Assembly (NCBI GenBank): GCA_963556145.1
Contig: OY744469.1
Span: forward strand, 3,816,767 to 3,880,766
Direction of reading: 5' to 3'
Source: Hygrocybe punicea
Taxonomy: Eukaryota > Basidiomycota > Agaricomycetes > Agaricales > Hygrophoraceae
DNA: 64,000 nucleotides
The notes beneath the pieces are model-generated. The model had not been told where the DNA came from. It saw only the letters and a program-made list of their open reading frames with translations, and did not search any database. Below are positions 22,932 to 34,835 of the stretch, one piece after another. The translations under genes were made by a program, and so were the position numbers. Position 1 is the first letter of the stretch. Each line of letters opens with the position of its first letter.

Positions 22932-25909
22932 GTCGGTGTAGATGCGGGTTCTTGGTGGCTTCGGAACAATATAAAGAAAAGTGATCCTAACCAGAGGGTG
23001 TCAGCATAGAAGTGATGGTGGATAAGTCAGTGTCGGTGATAGTAGTAAAGGAAATGGAAATAGAAGTAAAAGTGTAAGCCGCCATGTAAAACTGAACATA
23101 TAACGATGAATCCGGTGATGAACGGAGTGAAAACAGACTAATAACGATGAACCCGACAGTGAACAGACTGAAAACGAATGAACCCGACGATGCTGACGAT
23201 GTCGGGTACGGCGGGTCGGGTCAGGTCAGGCCAGAAACAATGAACAAATATATGGGAACAGCGATAAAGACAACGAGGTGAAGTATAAAAAGCTAAGGGT
23301 CTATGTGGACGAGCATTTGAAGGGATTAAAAGGTGATTCTGACTATATGGAAACGGGGACTAATGGTATATTATTTTTGTACGGTCGTCGGGGACTGTTT
23401 TTATAGTACAGGAAACAGTAATCTACTTTTGGACATGTCTATTTCGGCCAATGGTAAGCTACAAAGAAAGGTTGGAATGGGGATGTGGAAAGGGGGGTTG
23501 CAAAGTGACAAGGACAGGAAAATGGAGGGGAGAAGGAATATCCGAGAAAAAGATCTAAAATGTCCTATATATCTCCGAAAGGACGAGGGGATGCATAAAT
23601 AAAGTAAGTCCGAAGTCGGGGATTGAGTCCAATGAGATCCATCTTCTAGCATTGGAACTCTGGGGCTTATGAGGCTGCCAGATTTGGTCCGAGAGCGGCT
23701 GTGATGAAGCGGCATACGTCAGGTCACGTCGGTCACGTCGGGTCACATCACGTTGGGTTACGTTGGGTTGGAATGGGAATCGATTGGAGGCGTCGGGTTC
23801 GTCTGGATTTGTGATATATTGACGATACGGACTCATAGGAACATTGAGTCTCTACATCTCCAGGGTACTTTTAATAAAGACCATCCCTGGTTGATACTAC
23901 GTGGACTTGAGACGTGGAAGTGTAAGATGAGGCCGACGTGGCGGTTGCGGAATTGGGTTCGACAGGACAAGGCAGGTCGTGGATGACGTGAACGGGGACA
24001 ACAGATGGTGACTAGTGGAACTCGATGGATGGTTGGAGGCTGAGAGCGGGGAGTAGAGAACGAAACAAGTGAAGCTGGTGTCGAGGAAAAAGGAAACAAA
24101 GTACAGAGAACCGGAGGAAAAGGGAACTGAGCGAAAATGAAAGAGGAGATGGAAAGCTACAAAAATGGGACAAATAGAGAGTGGAAATGCAAATTAGATG
24201 AGAAAATAACTAAATGTCAGGTATCGGAAAGAGGGGTAGCGATAGAAATGAAGTCAGGATAAAATCAAACATGACATGGGATTGGGGGCAGGTGACGGAA
24301 ACGGTGAAGGCATGAGTGGAAACGAAATCAAACAAAAGCGGATGACAAAGACAATGTAGGCGGGTCGAGTTAGGGTCAGCAGCTTCGGTGGCTGTGTCAA
24401 TGGGCGGTGGAAACAGTGGCATAGGTTGCGGAAAGCATAAAACAGTAAGCTTGGTGACGTGGGCATAGAGATACGGTGACGACGGTAGACATGATATGAC
24501 GACGGCAGAGGTTCAATATGATATGACGACAACGGAGGTTCGATGGACGACAACGGAGGTTTGATATACGATGGTGGAGGTTTGATAGATGGCGGCAGAG
24601 GTTCGATATGTCAATACTAATATGGGGGCGATAATCAACAGATGTGAAATCAGCCTCATACTAGGCGGTTCAGCACCGGCTTGAACCCGTGGGGAAGCAT
24701 TCCCCCCCATGGAACTGAAATATAAAGTTGGGTGGGTTGGGAATTGAAGCCAAGACAGGGAATGTTGTGTCTGGGTTGAAACGGTGGCGGAAATGGTGGG
24801 TCATGGAAAACGGAGAACAATGTCAACGGGTTTAATGTGGGTGCATGAGCGGATGAGTCGGGTGCATGGGGAACGAGTGAAGCGACGTGTCGGGTTCATA
24901 AGCGGGTTCGTTGGGTGTGACGGGTTCATAAGCAGGTGTGTCGGGTACGTTGGGTGGATTATGCGGGTGCTGGATGTGTCGGGAACGAGTGTGGCGGGTT
25001 GCAGGGCTATCTCTTTTTATTTTTTCATTTTCTTTCTTTATATCTTTCTTTCTATTTATTTGATCTATCTATTTATATAATTCTTCTGCCGGTAGACGGT
25101 GATGGGGTTTTTGTAGGGTCGGGTTCGGTGGGTATGGGGGTGCGAAGGTGGCGGGTACAGGATGTGAGACCGGAACCGGAACCAGATGCTCGAATCGAGC
25201 ACCGGTGCTCGAATTGAGCCGGAACCGGGACCGGATGTCGCGGGATTGTTGGGAACATGTCCAGGTTCATAGTCGGGTGTTGGCTTTGTCAAAATGCGGT
25301 GGTGGTGTTATGTCGGGTGTCAGGTAGGTTGGGAACGGGTTGGAGGGCAGGTGTCGGGTCTGATGTCGGGTGCATATGGTGATGATAATGGGGCTAGGTC
25401 GCTGGCAGGGGCGGCATGGACATTGCAGGGCATTGGGTCTGTGCTTCGGGTACCATTGATGTGATCTGGGCGATCTGGGTGGTGGATCCGACAATGCAGG
25501 CGTCTTGACTAGCGGAGGGATTTGTTCTTGGGCGATGGAGGTGAACACGGGACTGTGCAGGGTCGACCGTGGTTACATAGGGCCGTTCATGGTGGCGAGA
25601 GGTCAAGGGAGCGGTAAACGGGTGGTCAGGTGTGGCGGTATGGCATAGGGTGACATTGGGTGACGGAGGCGGTGGAGTGGATCGGAGGCTGCTGAGGGAA
25701 CTGGCTGGGGAAGTCTTGCTGGAAAGCTGGCGAAAGGCTAGGATTGGGACTGACTACCACATCTGGAAGCTACTGACTACCAGGAACCGTGGGAAGGGGA
25801 TCACGTGACAGGACAGGCACTACTACTCCAAGTGCAGGTCTTGTCCAACCCAAAGCTATGAGAGCATGACTCAAATCACGAAGGTGGGGGTCACGATCCC
25901 AATCGAGAA
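22932..25909. other. GC-rich decayed low-complexity region
   Basis: Made largely of CGGGT / GGTCACGTCGGGT / GGGTTCATAAGC words. Read on the minus strand, parts look like degraded proline-rich coding sequence (AYEPVTPNEPAYEPDTS near 24900). 24485-24612 is a short tandem array of TGACGACAACGGAGGTTCG-like units. No intact gene. It may be the continuation of the low-complexity ORF at 25910-27215. Confidence 0.4.
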
Positions 25910-27215
25910 TCATTGGGTTGGTTGGTTTTGAGCTGGCAGGGACGAAGGGTCGTGTGATGATTGGCTGGCTGGGCCCAATGCCTTGGGGGTGGCTCCGAGA
26001 CCAGATGGGACCAATGGGGGCAGTGAAGGAATGTCGAGGGCGTGGGCAGTTGTGTCGTCGAGCACGGTGCCGTAGGGTGGAAAATGGTTGACTGGTGGTG
26101 TTGGAACAGATGGTGGAAATGTCGCGGGGGGTTCATGTTGGAAAGGTGGCATGGATGGGAATCGCGGCGGCTTCTTCGGCCCAGTTAAATCGCCCAGGTG
26201 GCGTTGGCCTGGACACTGGGGTGGGGTTAGATACATGAACAGGGCCGTTCTCGGCCTCCTGTTGGGCTGCCCTGTCATCCCGTCGCGTGTTCTCTGACCC
26301 GGTCATCTCCTCTGTCCTCATGGTATCCGTCTCCTCGTTCCTTGTGCCATCTCCCATTCTCCCCTCCCTCTCGTCCTCCTCAAACTTCGGGTACGTGTCA
26401 GCTCGCATTTCGACGCCGTTTGGCCTCGGCGTTCACAGTTGCGGCATGTGGATGGCGGCGTCATGATTCTGGGCTGATGTGGGCGTGCGTGGGCATGTAC
26501 TTGGGGAAGGGATGGGGTCTGGTGCGCATTTGGGTGCGTTTTGTTGTACGGGCACGCATTTCTGGGCTTGTGCAGGTGTGAATCGGCCGGAATTTGATGC
26601 TGGGGTGTTGGGCTTGTGGTTTGACACACGGACGGATGTGATCCTCGGTGGGGGTGGTTGTTCTCGGGAGGGCGGCGGCATTAATGCTCGCGCGCCTGCT
26701 TTAGGTGAGCGGGGACTGGTTGGGGCCGGTTCTGGTGACGTGGCGTGGTCTGGTGCAACGGCCATCGTCGTCGGTGAAGGCGGACGTGTTGGGGCATGGT
26801 GGGACGTGTATTCACGCGAGAACGTAGGTGTTTGGGTGGGCGTTGGCACGTGGTGTGTCTTGCGTTCAGTGCTGGGCCAGGGGGCGCGTGTTGGGACGTG
26901 CGCGGTTGTTTCAGGGGATGGTGAGCGTGTTGAGCCGTGCTGGGACGCAGTTTCATGCGAGGATGGGGATGCTTGGGTTGCCACTCTTTGGGTTGCGTCT
27001 GTCTGCGCTGAAGCGGATACACAGGTGGATGGCACTGTCTGGGTCGATGCAGAAATGCTGGATGCTGTTTGTGTCGAGATGAATGGCGTTTGTGTTGATG
27101 CACATGCACAGATGCGTGGCTCCATCTGCGTTGAGACGGAAGTGCTAGTGAGCGGCTCTGGCTGCGTTGCTGCGTTGGTCTGCGTTGACGCTGATATGTG
27201 GGTTGGTGGGGCCAT
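25910..27215 (-). pseudogene. Low-complexity ORF with STQT repeats, possibly LINE ORF1
   Basis: The minus strand has a 260-codon frame from 27215 (MAPPTHISASTQTNAATQPE) in which SASTQT or STQT recurs about seven times. A frame change leads to a cysteine pair (STCRNCERRGQTASKCE) near 26420 and another to RFNWAEEAAAIPI near 26160, then proline-rich sequence to about 25910. A low-complexity head followed by a cysteine motif resembles ORF1 of some fungal LINEs, and a LINE on the same strand lies immediately upstream (29-33.5 kb), but no polymerase follows. Several frame breaks, so not functional as it stands. The overlapping plus-strand frame is an antisense shadow. Confidence 0.35.
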
Positions 27216-27814
27216 TTAGGTTGATTCCCAACGCGCGCGTTCCTCCGCGATGCCTTGTAAGATCCCTTCAGCTCTGCCTTTTTTATTTTTATTTTTTATT
27301 TTCCTTGTTTATTCTCCTTTGTGGCAGACCATATGCTAGAGAATACATGCCTGTAAACTACTGAAGGTCACTGATAAAGTATGCAGAAGCAACAGGGAGG
27401 GCCGGCAGTGCCGGCCCAAGGGTGGAAAAGAGTCCATGAAATAGGGGTAACCTAGGGGTTATGGGTATGTAGAGTATCATTAGTGATAATGTCATGAGAA
27501 ATGAGAAATGAAAAATGGAAGATGAAAGGCCAAAAAACGGAATAGAGTAAGGTAAAAAATAAAAAAATAAAAAAACAAAAAACAAAAAATAAATTAAAAT
27601 TAAAAATTAAAAATAAAATAAAACATAAAATTAAAATTAAAATTAAAAATTAAAAATTAAACCAAAACAAGACAAGTGTGGAAGTGGACAAACAAGAGTA
27701 GAATGGTGTGAGGGGAGAGCGGAGAGCGGAGAGCGGAGTGTGGAGAGAGATAGTGACAAAGCAAGGTAGCCACAGGGATGACATGGGCGCCAATAAGCTA
27801 TACCTGGCTCTGAG
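27216..27814. other. Spacer with A-rich simple repeat
   Basis: 27540-27662 is nearly pure A/T (AAATTAAAATTAAAA units on the plus strand). 27715-27745 repeats GGAGAGC. No gene. The sequence right of it up to 27814, and resuming at 28988, probably is the 3' flank or untranslated tail of the LINE, which the hAT element has split. Confidence 0.45.
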
Positions 27815-28987
27815 TAGTGTTGCCGTAGTTCGGTTCTGAACCTAGCCGAACCCGGTTCAAACCCCGAACCGAACCCTAGGTTCAGTCTAAGTTCAGCCAA
27901 GTGCTGAACTGGACCGCGGGTTCAGTTCCAGGTTTCGAGGCCTGCCGGATTTCCTGAACGGCTCCAAACCGTGTCCAAACCGCGAATGCGGATATTTTTA
28001 AGGTATTTATTTCATTTGTTTTTCGTATTTCTTTTACTTACTTTTTCGTGGTAAACAGTATCATGTGACCATTACACGTAGGTTTTCTTCACCAACACTG
28101 CAACAACGCAAGGCCAATGAACGCGACACATTGTCGTGTTCATGAACACAGGTAAGTCTCATAAAATTTCTTAACTTTACTAATATTATCTGCCACAGGC
28201 AACTTGACCGCGACGCACACGACCCGGCACAACATGGATCCCAGCGCCAACGCAATGCCAACGGACGCGGGACGGCCGCAACACCACCACCACCACCACC
28301 ACCACCAGCGGTGGCAATGGCAATGGCATCAACGACGACGGCAATGGCCATCAGCAGTGCCGGCAGCAGCAGAAGCGCCTGCAACAGCAGCAGCAACGCC
28401 GGCAACAGCAGCAACGCTGGCAGCAGCAGCCGTGGCAGCAACACCACCGCAACCATACCACCACCCGAAGAGGACAACAGCAGCAGTGCCGGCAGCACCA
28501 AGCCATCCAATGCCAACGGACATGGGACAGCCGCAACACCACCACCACCAGTGGCGGCATGGCAACGACGACGGCGACGGCCAGCAGCAGCAGCCGTGGC
28601 AGCAACACCACCACAACCATACCACCGCCCCGATGAGGACAACGGTTGGCAGCAGCAGCGCCGGCAATGCCACGCAGGGACCACGGGACAAGACCCCATC
28701 CCTCCACATCCCTTGGGGACACCGGAGGGCTCCCCTGCACCCATCTACCTCGTGAAGTGCAGCGCCGTATCTATTGATACGTGCCTGCCATTCGCGAGGA
28801 GAACAGATGGGGTGAGCCCACCTCGGTCTGGGTTTCAGACCGCGTCTGAACCCAGACTGAACGCGAAGAGATGGTTCGACGCCGTCTGGGTCTGGGTTTG
28901 GCCATGCGCCAAACCAGACCCGAAGTTCAGTTCGTGGTTCCGCCAAAAAGGGTCGGAACCGGACCGAACTGAACTTCGGCAACACTA
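27815..28987. mobile_element. Non-autonomous hAT element, GC-rich interior
   Basis: Ends TAGTGTTGCCGTAGTTCGGTTC and, inverted, CGGCAACACTA. Flanked by a perfect 8-bp duplication GCTCTGAG (27807-27814 and 28988-28995), the hallmark of hAT transposition. The 1173-bp body has no transposase. Just inside the ends are GTTCGG/CCGAAC-rich, self-complementary stretches (27830-27960 and 28815-28980). The centre (28200-28660) is an imperfect CAG/CCA/GCAGCAACACC array. Long frames in all directions there are low-complexity artefacts. Confidence 0.85.
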
Positions 28988-29023
28988 GCTCTGAGCAGGG
29001 CGTGTCGGGATGGGTAGACCTGG

Positions 29024-30052
29024 TTATTGAGCGGGCTGCAACTCTGGTATGCTGCCGAACGTCTCTTTTAGTCTCCCTCTATCGTTGACGAAGCGGAATA
29101 AGGCTGGGAGGTATTTCGGCGCTGACAGCAGTTTCTTGATGTATCCGGCGTCGTGTCCCATCACGCGCTTCATCCTGTCGCGTGCATGTTCATGTGCCGG
29201 GCATTGGACAAGAAAATGTTCGACGGTTTTGTTGCTTCTTTGGCAGCACGGGCATACCGGGGAGTCTGCACGCTGAATTCTGTGCAGGTGGTGGTTCAGT
29301 CCGATATGTCCAGACCGGAGTTGCATAAGGATGGCCACGTGTTTCTTTGGTAGTGACCCTGTCATGTGTCGATATGTCGATGGTGTGAAGGTTGGGTCGA
29401 CGTCATTTACTCGTGCGAAATGGGTGGAGTCTCGCCAGTACTCCATTGCCTGATCATGAAGCCCAGCAAGGAAAGTGCGTCGCAATGCTGTCTTGCTAAA
29501 GGGCAGTTTCCTGCGTAGGTCTGCCGGTAGTCACTCATTCGAAGAGACTCTGCCTCTCGCCGCATTCTTTGCCTTCGTGTCTGCCTGCTCATTGCCTTCC
29601 GCCCCCTCATGTCCCGGCATCCATCGCAATACTAAGTTCATGTCATCATGTCTTCATCTTGTCATTTCCAGTCTTTTATGGAAGATGTCGAATATGTGAT
29701 GTGATGGCGCCGGTTTTGTGAGGGTCGTCGCCCGGATCGCTGCTTGGTTGTCTGTGTACATTGAGACGGTTGTGACGTTGCGCTCCTCCCTTATTAGTTC
29801 CAGCCCTAAGATCATGCCCACTCCCTCTCCTTCATATACGCCATGGTACTTTTCCGACCCCAGTCTATATGCTTTACCCTTCCAGCCCCTTCACCCCCTT
29901 CTGCATTGAATGGCTGCCACGCCGATCATTCCTTTGATCTCTGCCCCATCAGTGTATACCTTAATGTCCGCATCATCTGCTCTCTCGTCCTCCAAAGCCT
30001 TCTCCTTCGTTATATTAATTCGTATTTCTGCTGTAGAGACCCATTTGGGTCC
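29024..30052 (-). pseudogene. LINE RNase H and C-terminal cysteine domain
   Basis: Broken frames recover IKVYTDGAEIKGMIGVAAIQ and MYTDNQAAIRATTLTKPAP, the two active-site segments of RNase H (Asp in YTDG, Asp in YTDNQ), and LRWMPGHEGAEGNEQAD with the catalytic His region. After a stop the frame 29485-29024 continues with LQLRSGHIGLNHHLHRIQ and CPCCQRSNKTVEHFLVQCP, the CCHC-like motif found at the C-terminus of these LINEs. At least three stops. It normally removes RNA during target-primed reverse transcription. Confidence 0.75.
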
Positions 30053-32056
30053 TCATCGTACGTTTTGTATTGTTTCCATCTTCGCCGGTTCTATGTTGTA
30101 GGACCAGATGAGGTCGTGTAGCGGGGTTGGATGTCTTTTGACGTGATGCACCCATGCGTTCTTGACGGCTTTACTTAATGGGTGCGTCGGGGGTAGTGTA
30201 GCAATCCTCGCAGCCACGCATTGTCGCACTTTCTCCACTAGTAGGTGCATTGGAAGCAGGTTGGCATGCATGTCCAGGACATCCATCGCTGTCGTTGATA
30301 GTCCGCCTGTAATCATGATGGCTGCTTTGCGTTGTATGGATGCCAGTCTTCTAATGATCGCCCTCCCTCTGTCTCCTCGACTCCCTGCCCTGTCTGATCT
30401 TCTTCTATGTGATGTGAGGAAAACTTCAGCCGTGTACAGCATTTGGGGCACAGCAATAGCTAGGTAGAGTCGTCTCATGTACTTAGCTGCTATGCCTCCT
30501 GCGGCCCTTGACAATCTGGCAAATTGTAACACCCAGTCCTGTCCCTTTTTAATTGCGGCTGCCTCCTGCTCGTGCCAGCGGAGCTCACGGTCAATGAGGG
30601 CACCTAGTAGTCGTATGCTGGCCTTTGATTGAATTACGATGTCGCCCAGTAATATCGGATGTCTCTCGATGGGGATACGTTTCCTGGGATTGGCTGGGTC
30701 AATATGTTTGCGTCTGGACAGGTCTAGTAGTTGGAATTTTTCCAGCCCAAACTTGCAATTATGCTCTTTTGCCCACTGCAGTACTCCACCATCTCTCTCC
30801 ATCACATCTTTCAGCGTCGCGTGCATTTCATCGAAGTTTGCTTCTACCGCTATCACATTAGAGTCGTCAATATACAAGATGCTGGACTCCCCGTCCTTCC
30901 ACCTTAGTGAGTCGAGTTGACCGGCGTTGTATAGTATATAACATATCTGTGAGAATGGATCTCCTTGATCCAGACCATTGTCAATGTTGAATGTTTCTGA
31001 AGTGTAATCGTCAAATGTTAGTACCGTGTGCCGCTTCTCCAGCTGTCGCTCCATCCACTCGACAATTTCCACTGGTATACCCCTCTCTCTCATATTGTGT
31101 AACAGCCAGTCCACTGCTGTGCTGGGAAACACACCCTTTACGTCCAGTGACAGCACTGATACAACTTTGCCCTTTCGCCACGCATCTTTGACTATCTTGA
31201 CAAGGTGCAGCAGGGCATCCATTGCACTGCGCCCAGGTCTCCCTCTGAAGTGGTATGGTGGGATCAGCCCTCTCTTCTCGCACATGCATACCATGTCCTC
31301 CGTCACACATGCGTTTAGCAATCTGGCATACCCATTCGACAGTACGACCGGCCTCCATGCTCCTGGTATTGCGTAGTTTGGTTTCCCCGGTTTCTTCAAT
31401 ACTGGCATCTCCGTCTCTGCCCATTTTTCTGGGTATGTTTTGAGTGTGAACGTAGCCCTGAAGATAGGTCCAAGGTATGGCACGAGGAGCTCCCGAGCCT
31501 GTATGAAAACAACATTCAGGATCGTGCCTGTCTTCGTTGCCTTGTATGGTCTCATTTTCTGGATTGCACGGTGTATCTGTTTGTCAGTGATGAGCTCAAA
31601 CCTCCACACTGGTTGTGGGTATACTGGTTGTTCTGGCACTGACGACGTCAGTGGCTTTGGTGGGAAGAAAGTTTCATAGAACCATTTTCCTTTCTCCTTG
31701 TTGCTTACCGCTTCCCTCGTCACTCCTGTCATTACATTTGTCTCCCGCAGTGTTGGTATTCTTGCTTGTCCTCCATCTGAGGCTGTCCCTGTCACTAGGC
31801 GACTCACTGTCCACATATCAGATCCGTCAATTTCCTCTAGCCACTTGACCCAATGTTCCGTTTTCGCATGTCGTATTTGCTTGGAGTAGTCATTTCTTGT
31901 CCTCCGATATTCTTCATGTACAGGGTGTATGCGGTCCACGCAGTGGTGGTACGACTTTAGTCCTAGGTTCCTTACCTTCGTGCGCGTGGCTGATAGCTCA
32001 GCATTCCACCACCTTTTGCTGTAGGGGGATGGTTTCATCATTGGCACGGCCTCCAT
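30053..32056 (-). pseudogene. LINE reverse transcriptase
   Basis: 667 codons open. Motifs in order: linker WWNAELSATRTKVRNLG, TEMPVLKKPGKPNY and AWRPVVLSNGYARLLNAC (RT1-2), FRGRPGRSAMDALLHLV (RT3), VVSVLSLDVKGVFPSTAVD (RT4, first Asp), NGLDQGDPFSQICYILYN (RT5), SSILYIDDSNVIAVEAN (RT6, the YIDD catalytic pair) and IRLLGALIDRELRWHEQ (thumb start). The normally conserved LDVKGAFP-type segment reads GVFP and the usual QGSPLS reads QGDPFS. This domain is open, but the element around it carries stops, so it is part of a dead copy unless those are bypassed. Confidence 0.85.
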
Positions 32057-32191
32057 TGTTGCCTTTCGTGATACTTCATCCAGTTCCTGTATTGCCTTAT
32101 GTAAGTCCTCTGCCTCTGCCAGCTCTCCAGGTTCGCCCAGACCTCTTAACCCTTCCTCTAGTGTCTCATGAAATTTCTTCCAGCTTGCTTC

Positions 32192-32990
32192 TCAGTAATT
32201 CGGCCATGATTTGAATTTACTGTGCTGCACAGAAATGTCGAGCATGTACGCTATAGGGAAATGATCTGTTTTTGCTGGCCTTTCTTCTGGGCACATATCA
32301 CAGGATATAAAGTGGTCTAGTAGAGTCTCGGTGCAAAAAACGTTATCAACCCTTGTCAGGTTGTTGGTCGCCAGGGCCTGCAGCATAGGGATTCCTTCCG
32401 GCAACGCTATCTTCATGTTGTGCTGACCCACGAGCTCCAGTAATGTTGCTGCTGCCTCTAGGTTCGCATTGGTGAACAAATGGGAGTTTCTCTCTTTGTC
32501 CCATAGTGGGTGGTGCCTATTAAAATCACCTGCCCATATATATCGTAATGGCCTGGGTACCGCGCTGTTCGCCGCTTCGCTGCCAAGATATTGATCGAGT
32601 TCCCTTAGTGCACTGTTGTTGTCACAGTTATTGTATATGTTAATTATTCGTATAGTTCTGAAACGCCCAGTGAGCTGCACTGCTGTGATGTCCGTGGATG
32701 GTAAGAGTATTGGCGCCCATATGTTGGATGCTAACAATTTGCTGACGAGTATCACTGATCGGGTGGGGGTGGTGGCATGTGTGTCATGATGTCATTGGGG
32801 GTAGATGACAGTGTAATAGCTGTTAGCCCGCGTGAGGCCTTTGAAGTCGAAATATGGTTTCTGTATCAGCATGAAGTCATGTTGTTTCCCGATCGATTCG
32901 AGCATATCTAGCTGGGTGATTAGTGATCTGTTAACGTTTTGTTGCCATATCGAGACTTGTCTCATGAATGGATGTCTTCGGTCGGCTGTG
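32192..32990 (-). pseudogene. LINE AP-endonuclease domain
   Basis: From about 32990 the minus strand reads WQQNVNRSLITQLDMLE and IGKQHDFMLIQKPYFDF; the family's catalytic Glu (QEP) is Lys here. After stops, an open part (32755-32192) gives YIWAGDFNRHHPLWD (GDFN motif), NNLTRVDNVFCTETL and KTDHFPIAYMLD with the catalytic Asp-His. It would nick the target site for reverse transcription. Stops near 32800 and the Glu to Lys change make it inactive. Confidence 0.75.
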
Positions 32991-33489
32991 CAGGTGGTGT
33001 TTGTTTATGTCGCTGCTGGCTTGATGGTCCTGCGCTTGACGTAGCTATGGGTATTGGTTGTGACAGTGGCGGCGATGTTAGGATGTATGCTGGGCCTGAC
33101 AGCGGTTCATCGCCCCACCCTCCCGGCATTGCTTGTGGCTCTCTATCTGTTCCCCATATGGTGTCTAGGGTCTGTTGGGACATAGTACCTCCGCTGATTC
33201 CTCCTTGATTCCGTGCTGGGTATTGCTGTGAGGGTGCTGAGCCTATTTCTTTCCCGTACCCATTCATGATCCCCCACCCCCTACCTGTCCTAGTTGGTGT
33301 CCCTCTGTTTCTGCTCTCTCCTGTCCAGTTACGGCTTCCCACAGAATTACGGTCTTGCACGTTCTCTCGCCAGCCATTCCGCCCCTGATCTCTTTGGTCT
33401 TGCCTCGCCCCATCATTTCTCCATGCTTGATCGAAGTCATTCGCCTGCGGCCGTGATTCCTCCATACGCCCCCACGTTCTCACATACAC
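32962..33489 (-). pseudogene. LINE ORF1 remnant
   Basis: A 175-codon frame rich in Arg, Asn, Gln and Gly (GRNGWRENVQDRNSVGSRNW) ending just where the endonuclease frame starts. It lacks a coiled coil or cysteine knuckle and is best read as the 3' part of ORF1, truncated at 33489. Confidence 0.45.
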
Positions 33490-33564
33490 AAGATGGTAGC
33501 CACAAATTTTCTAAGAAATAGGAGGAAAACTGAGTGAGTTTTCCTTTAAGTGTATCAAGAAGTG

Positions 33565-33725
33565 AGTCAATACTGTACCAGAAGTAGAATCATATCTCTT
33601 GCCTAAAAAGGTTTTGTCTATAGGCAATCAACTTTATTAATTAATCAATTAATTATGAACCCTCACTGAACCAGGTCTGATAAAGAATGAGTCTTCTAAT
33701 AAATTAAAAGAACTCGTAACTTTAA
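33565..33725. repeat. Single end of the MITE seen at 10100-10510
   Basis: Contains AGAATCATATCTCTTGCC, a TTAATTAATCAATTAATTA run and CACTGAACCAGGTCTGATAA, collinear with 10018-10150. No opposite end nearby, so this is a truncated copy. It lies just outside the CACTA element. Confidence 0.6.
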
Positions 33726-34020
33726 ACTCAAGTAAACTTACAGTACAGTGTTCAATGGCTCCTTTGAACACTACCAGTCCTTTGAACACCATAATATAAT
33801 TGATTCTGTCCTGATTTCTACTGCTAAAAAGTATTCTAATTCCTTCAGTGCATCATCTGAACCCAACTGGATATTGTTTTTATTCAGAACCACCAATAAA
33901 ATTAGAAACTGAATGGGTGACTTTCAGTAGGGTATAAATAATCTGAGAAAGGTTGATTACAACCACAAGTGGTAAGTAGACCCTGCCACGGGATTGCTGC
34001 AAAGACCCTGGAAAATAATT

Positions 34021-34523
34021 CACTGCTGACACCGCACTATTTTGTGTGATGCAAAATGATTGCAAAATCTTTGGTAGCTTGTTAAAGTTTTGCATATGAT
34101 TTTAAACCATGCAAAATCCATTTAAATTTTCACATATAATAACCCATCAAATACTATCTAAACCAAAAAAATTGCAAGGATTTATGACGTGGAAAATTTT
34201 TAAAAATATGAATGCTTTGTTTTAGGTGAAAATGTAGACAAAAGTGAAACTATTCCCACACCTTGTTTGACTCTCCAAATAGTTGCAAAATGTATCAAAT
34301 TCAATCAATTTTGCAACGCATCTAAATATGATCAATTCAATGTCACCAAATGAAGAATTTTGCAGACAGATTTTGCATGTCACAATATTTCATATTTCAC
34401 AATAAGATTGCACCTTTGCAAAATCTTTCCGAAATAAAACATTTTGCAGACCACAAAATGCTTCGCACACTCAAGTGTGTCGCTTATCACACACTTAGCA
34501 CACACTTAGTGAACACTTGAGTG
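34021..34523 (+). repeat. Left terminal inverted repeat of the CACTA element
   Basis: 503 bp, inverse of 55857-56359. Starts CACTGCTGACACCGC. Rich in GCAAAAT/ATTTTGC words in both directions (for example 34044, 34060, 34303, 34359, 34419, 34440), which may be transposase-binding repeats. It ends in the palindrome-rich stretch CACTCAAGTGTG..CACACTTAGTGAACACTTGAG. No gene. Confidence 0.9.
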
Positions 34524-34573
34524 ACATTTATTGAACACTTGAGCGACATTTATTGAACACTTGAGTGACATGA
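34511..34573. repeat. Three tandem TGAACACTTGAGTGACATT units
   Basis: Three 23-bp copies of GAACACTTGAG(T/C)GACATTTATT in direct tandem at the inner edge of the left inverted repeat. The right end has one equivalent (ACTCAAGTGTTCAC near 55858). 34574-34835 after it shows no gene. Confidence 0.75.
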
Positions 34574-34835
34574 AGATGATATTTGTGTATGTATGACACC
34601 TCAATGACGACTACTAGTGCTAGCTTTTCGATACTGTTAGAATGCTGTTCAATACTCCTGAACTTGCATTAGAGCACACCACTTAAGACAGGTGATGCTG
34701 GCTTACCCGAGACATTGATATAACAACCGTGACGTCCTGCTCTTCCCATTTCAAGAATAAATAGGCAAAATGGGCTTGAATTTGGTCGACTGAGATGACT
34801 TCCAGATCAGCCAGTTGCATGCCCCACATTTGAGC

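Larger units (their letters stand above)
29024..33489 (-). mobile_element. Tad-like LINE (non-LTR retrotransposon), decayed
   Basis: In minus-strand order: remnant of ORF1 (33489-32962), AP-endonuclease (about 32990-32192), reverse transcriptase (32056-30053), then RNase H and a cysteine-containing C-terminus (30052-29024). This order, EN-RT-RNase H-CCHC-like tail, is typical for fungal Tad1/R1-group LINEs. Stops and missense changes are scattered along it. The 3' end is not sharply defined; related flank may continue to 27665. Confidence 0.8.

Noticed and set aside
26479..27219. 246-codon plus-strand open frame
   Set aside because: Antisense of the STQT-repeat frame; Gly/Val/Cys-rich composition with no motif. 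The open length follows from the repeat composition.
28061..28988. Several 130-230 codon frames on both strands
   Set aside because: All arise from the CAG/CCA-type array of the non-autonomous hAT; low-complexity, open in many frames at once.
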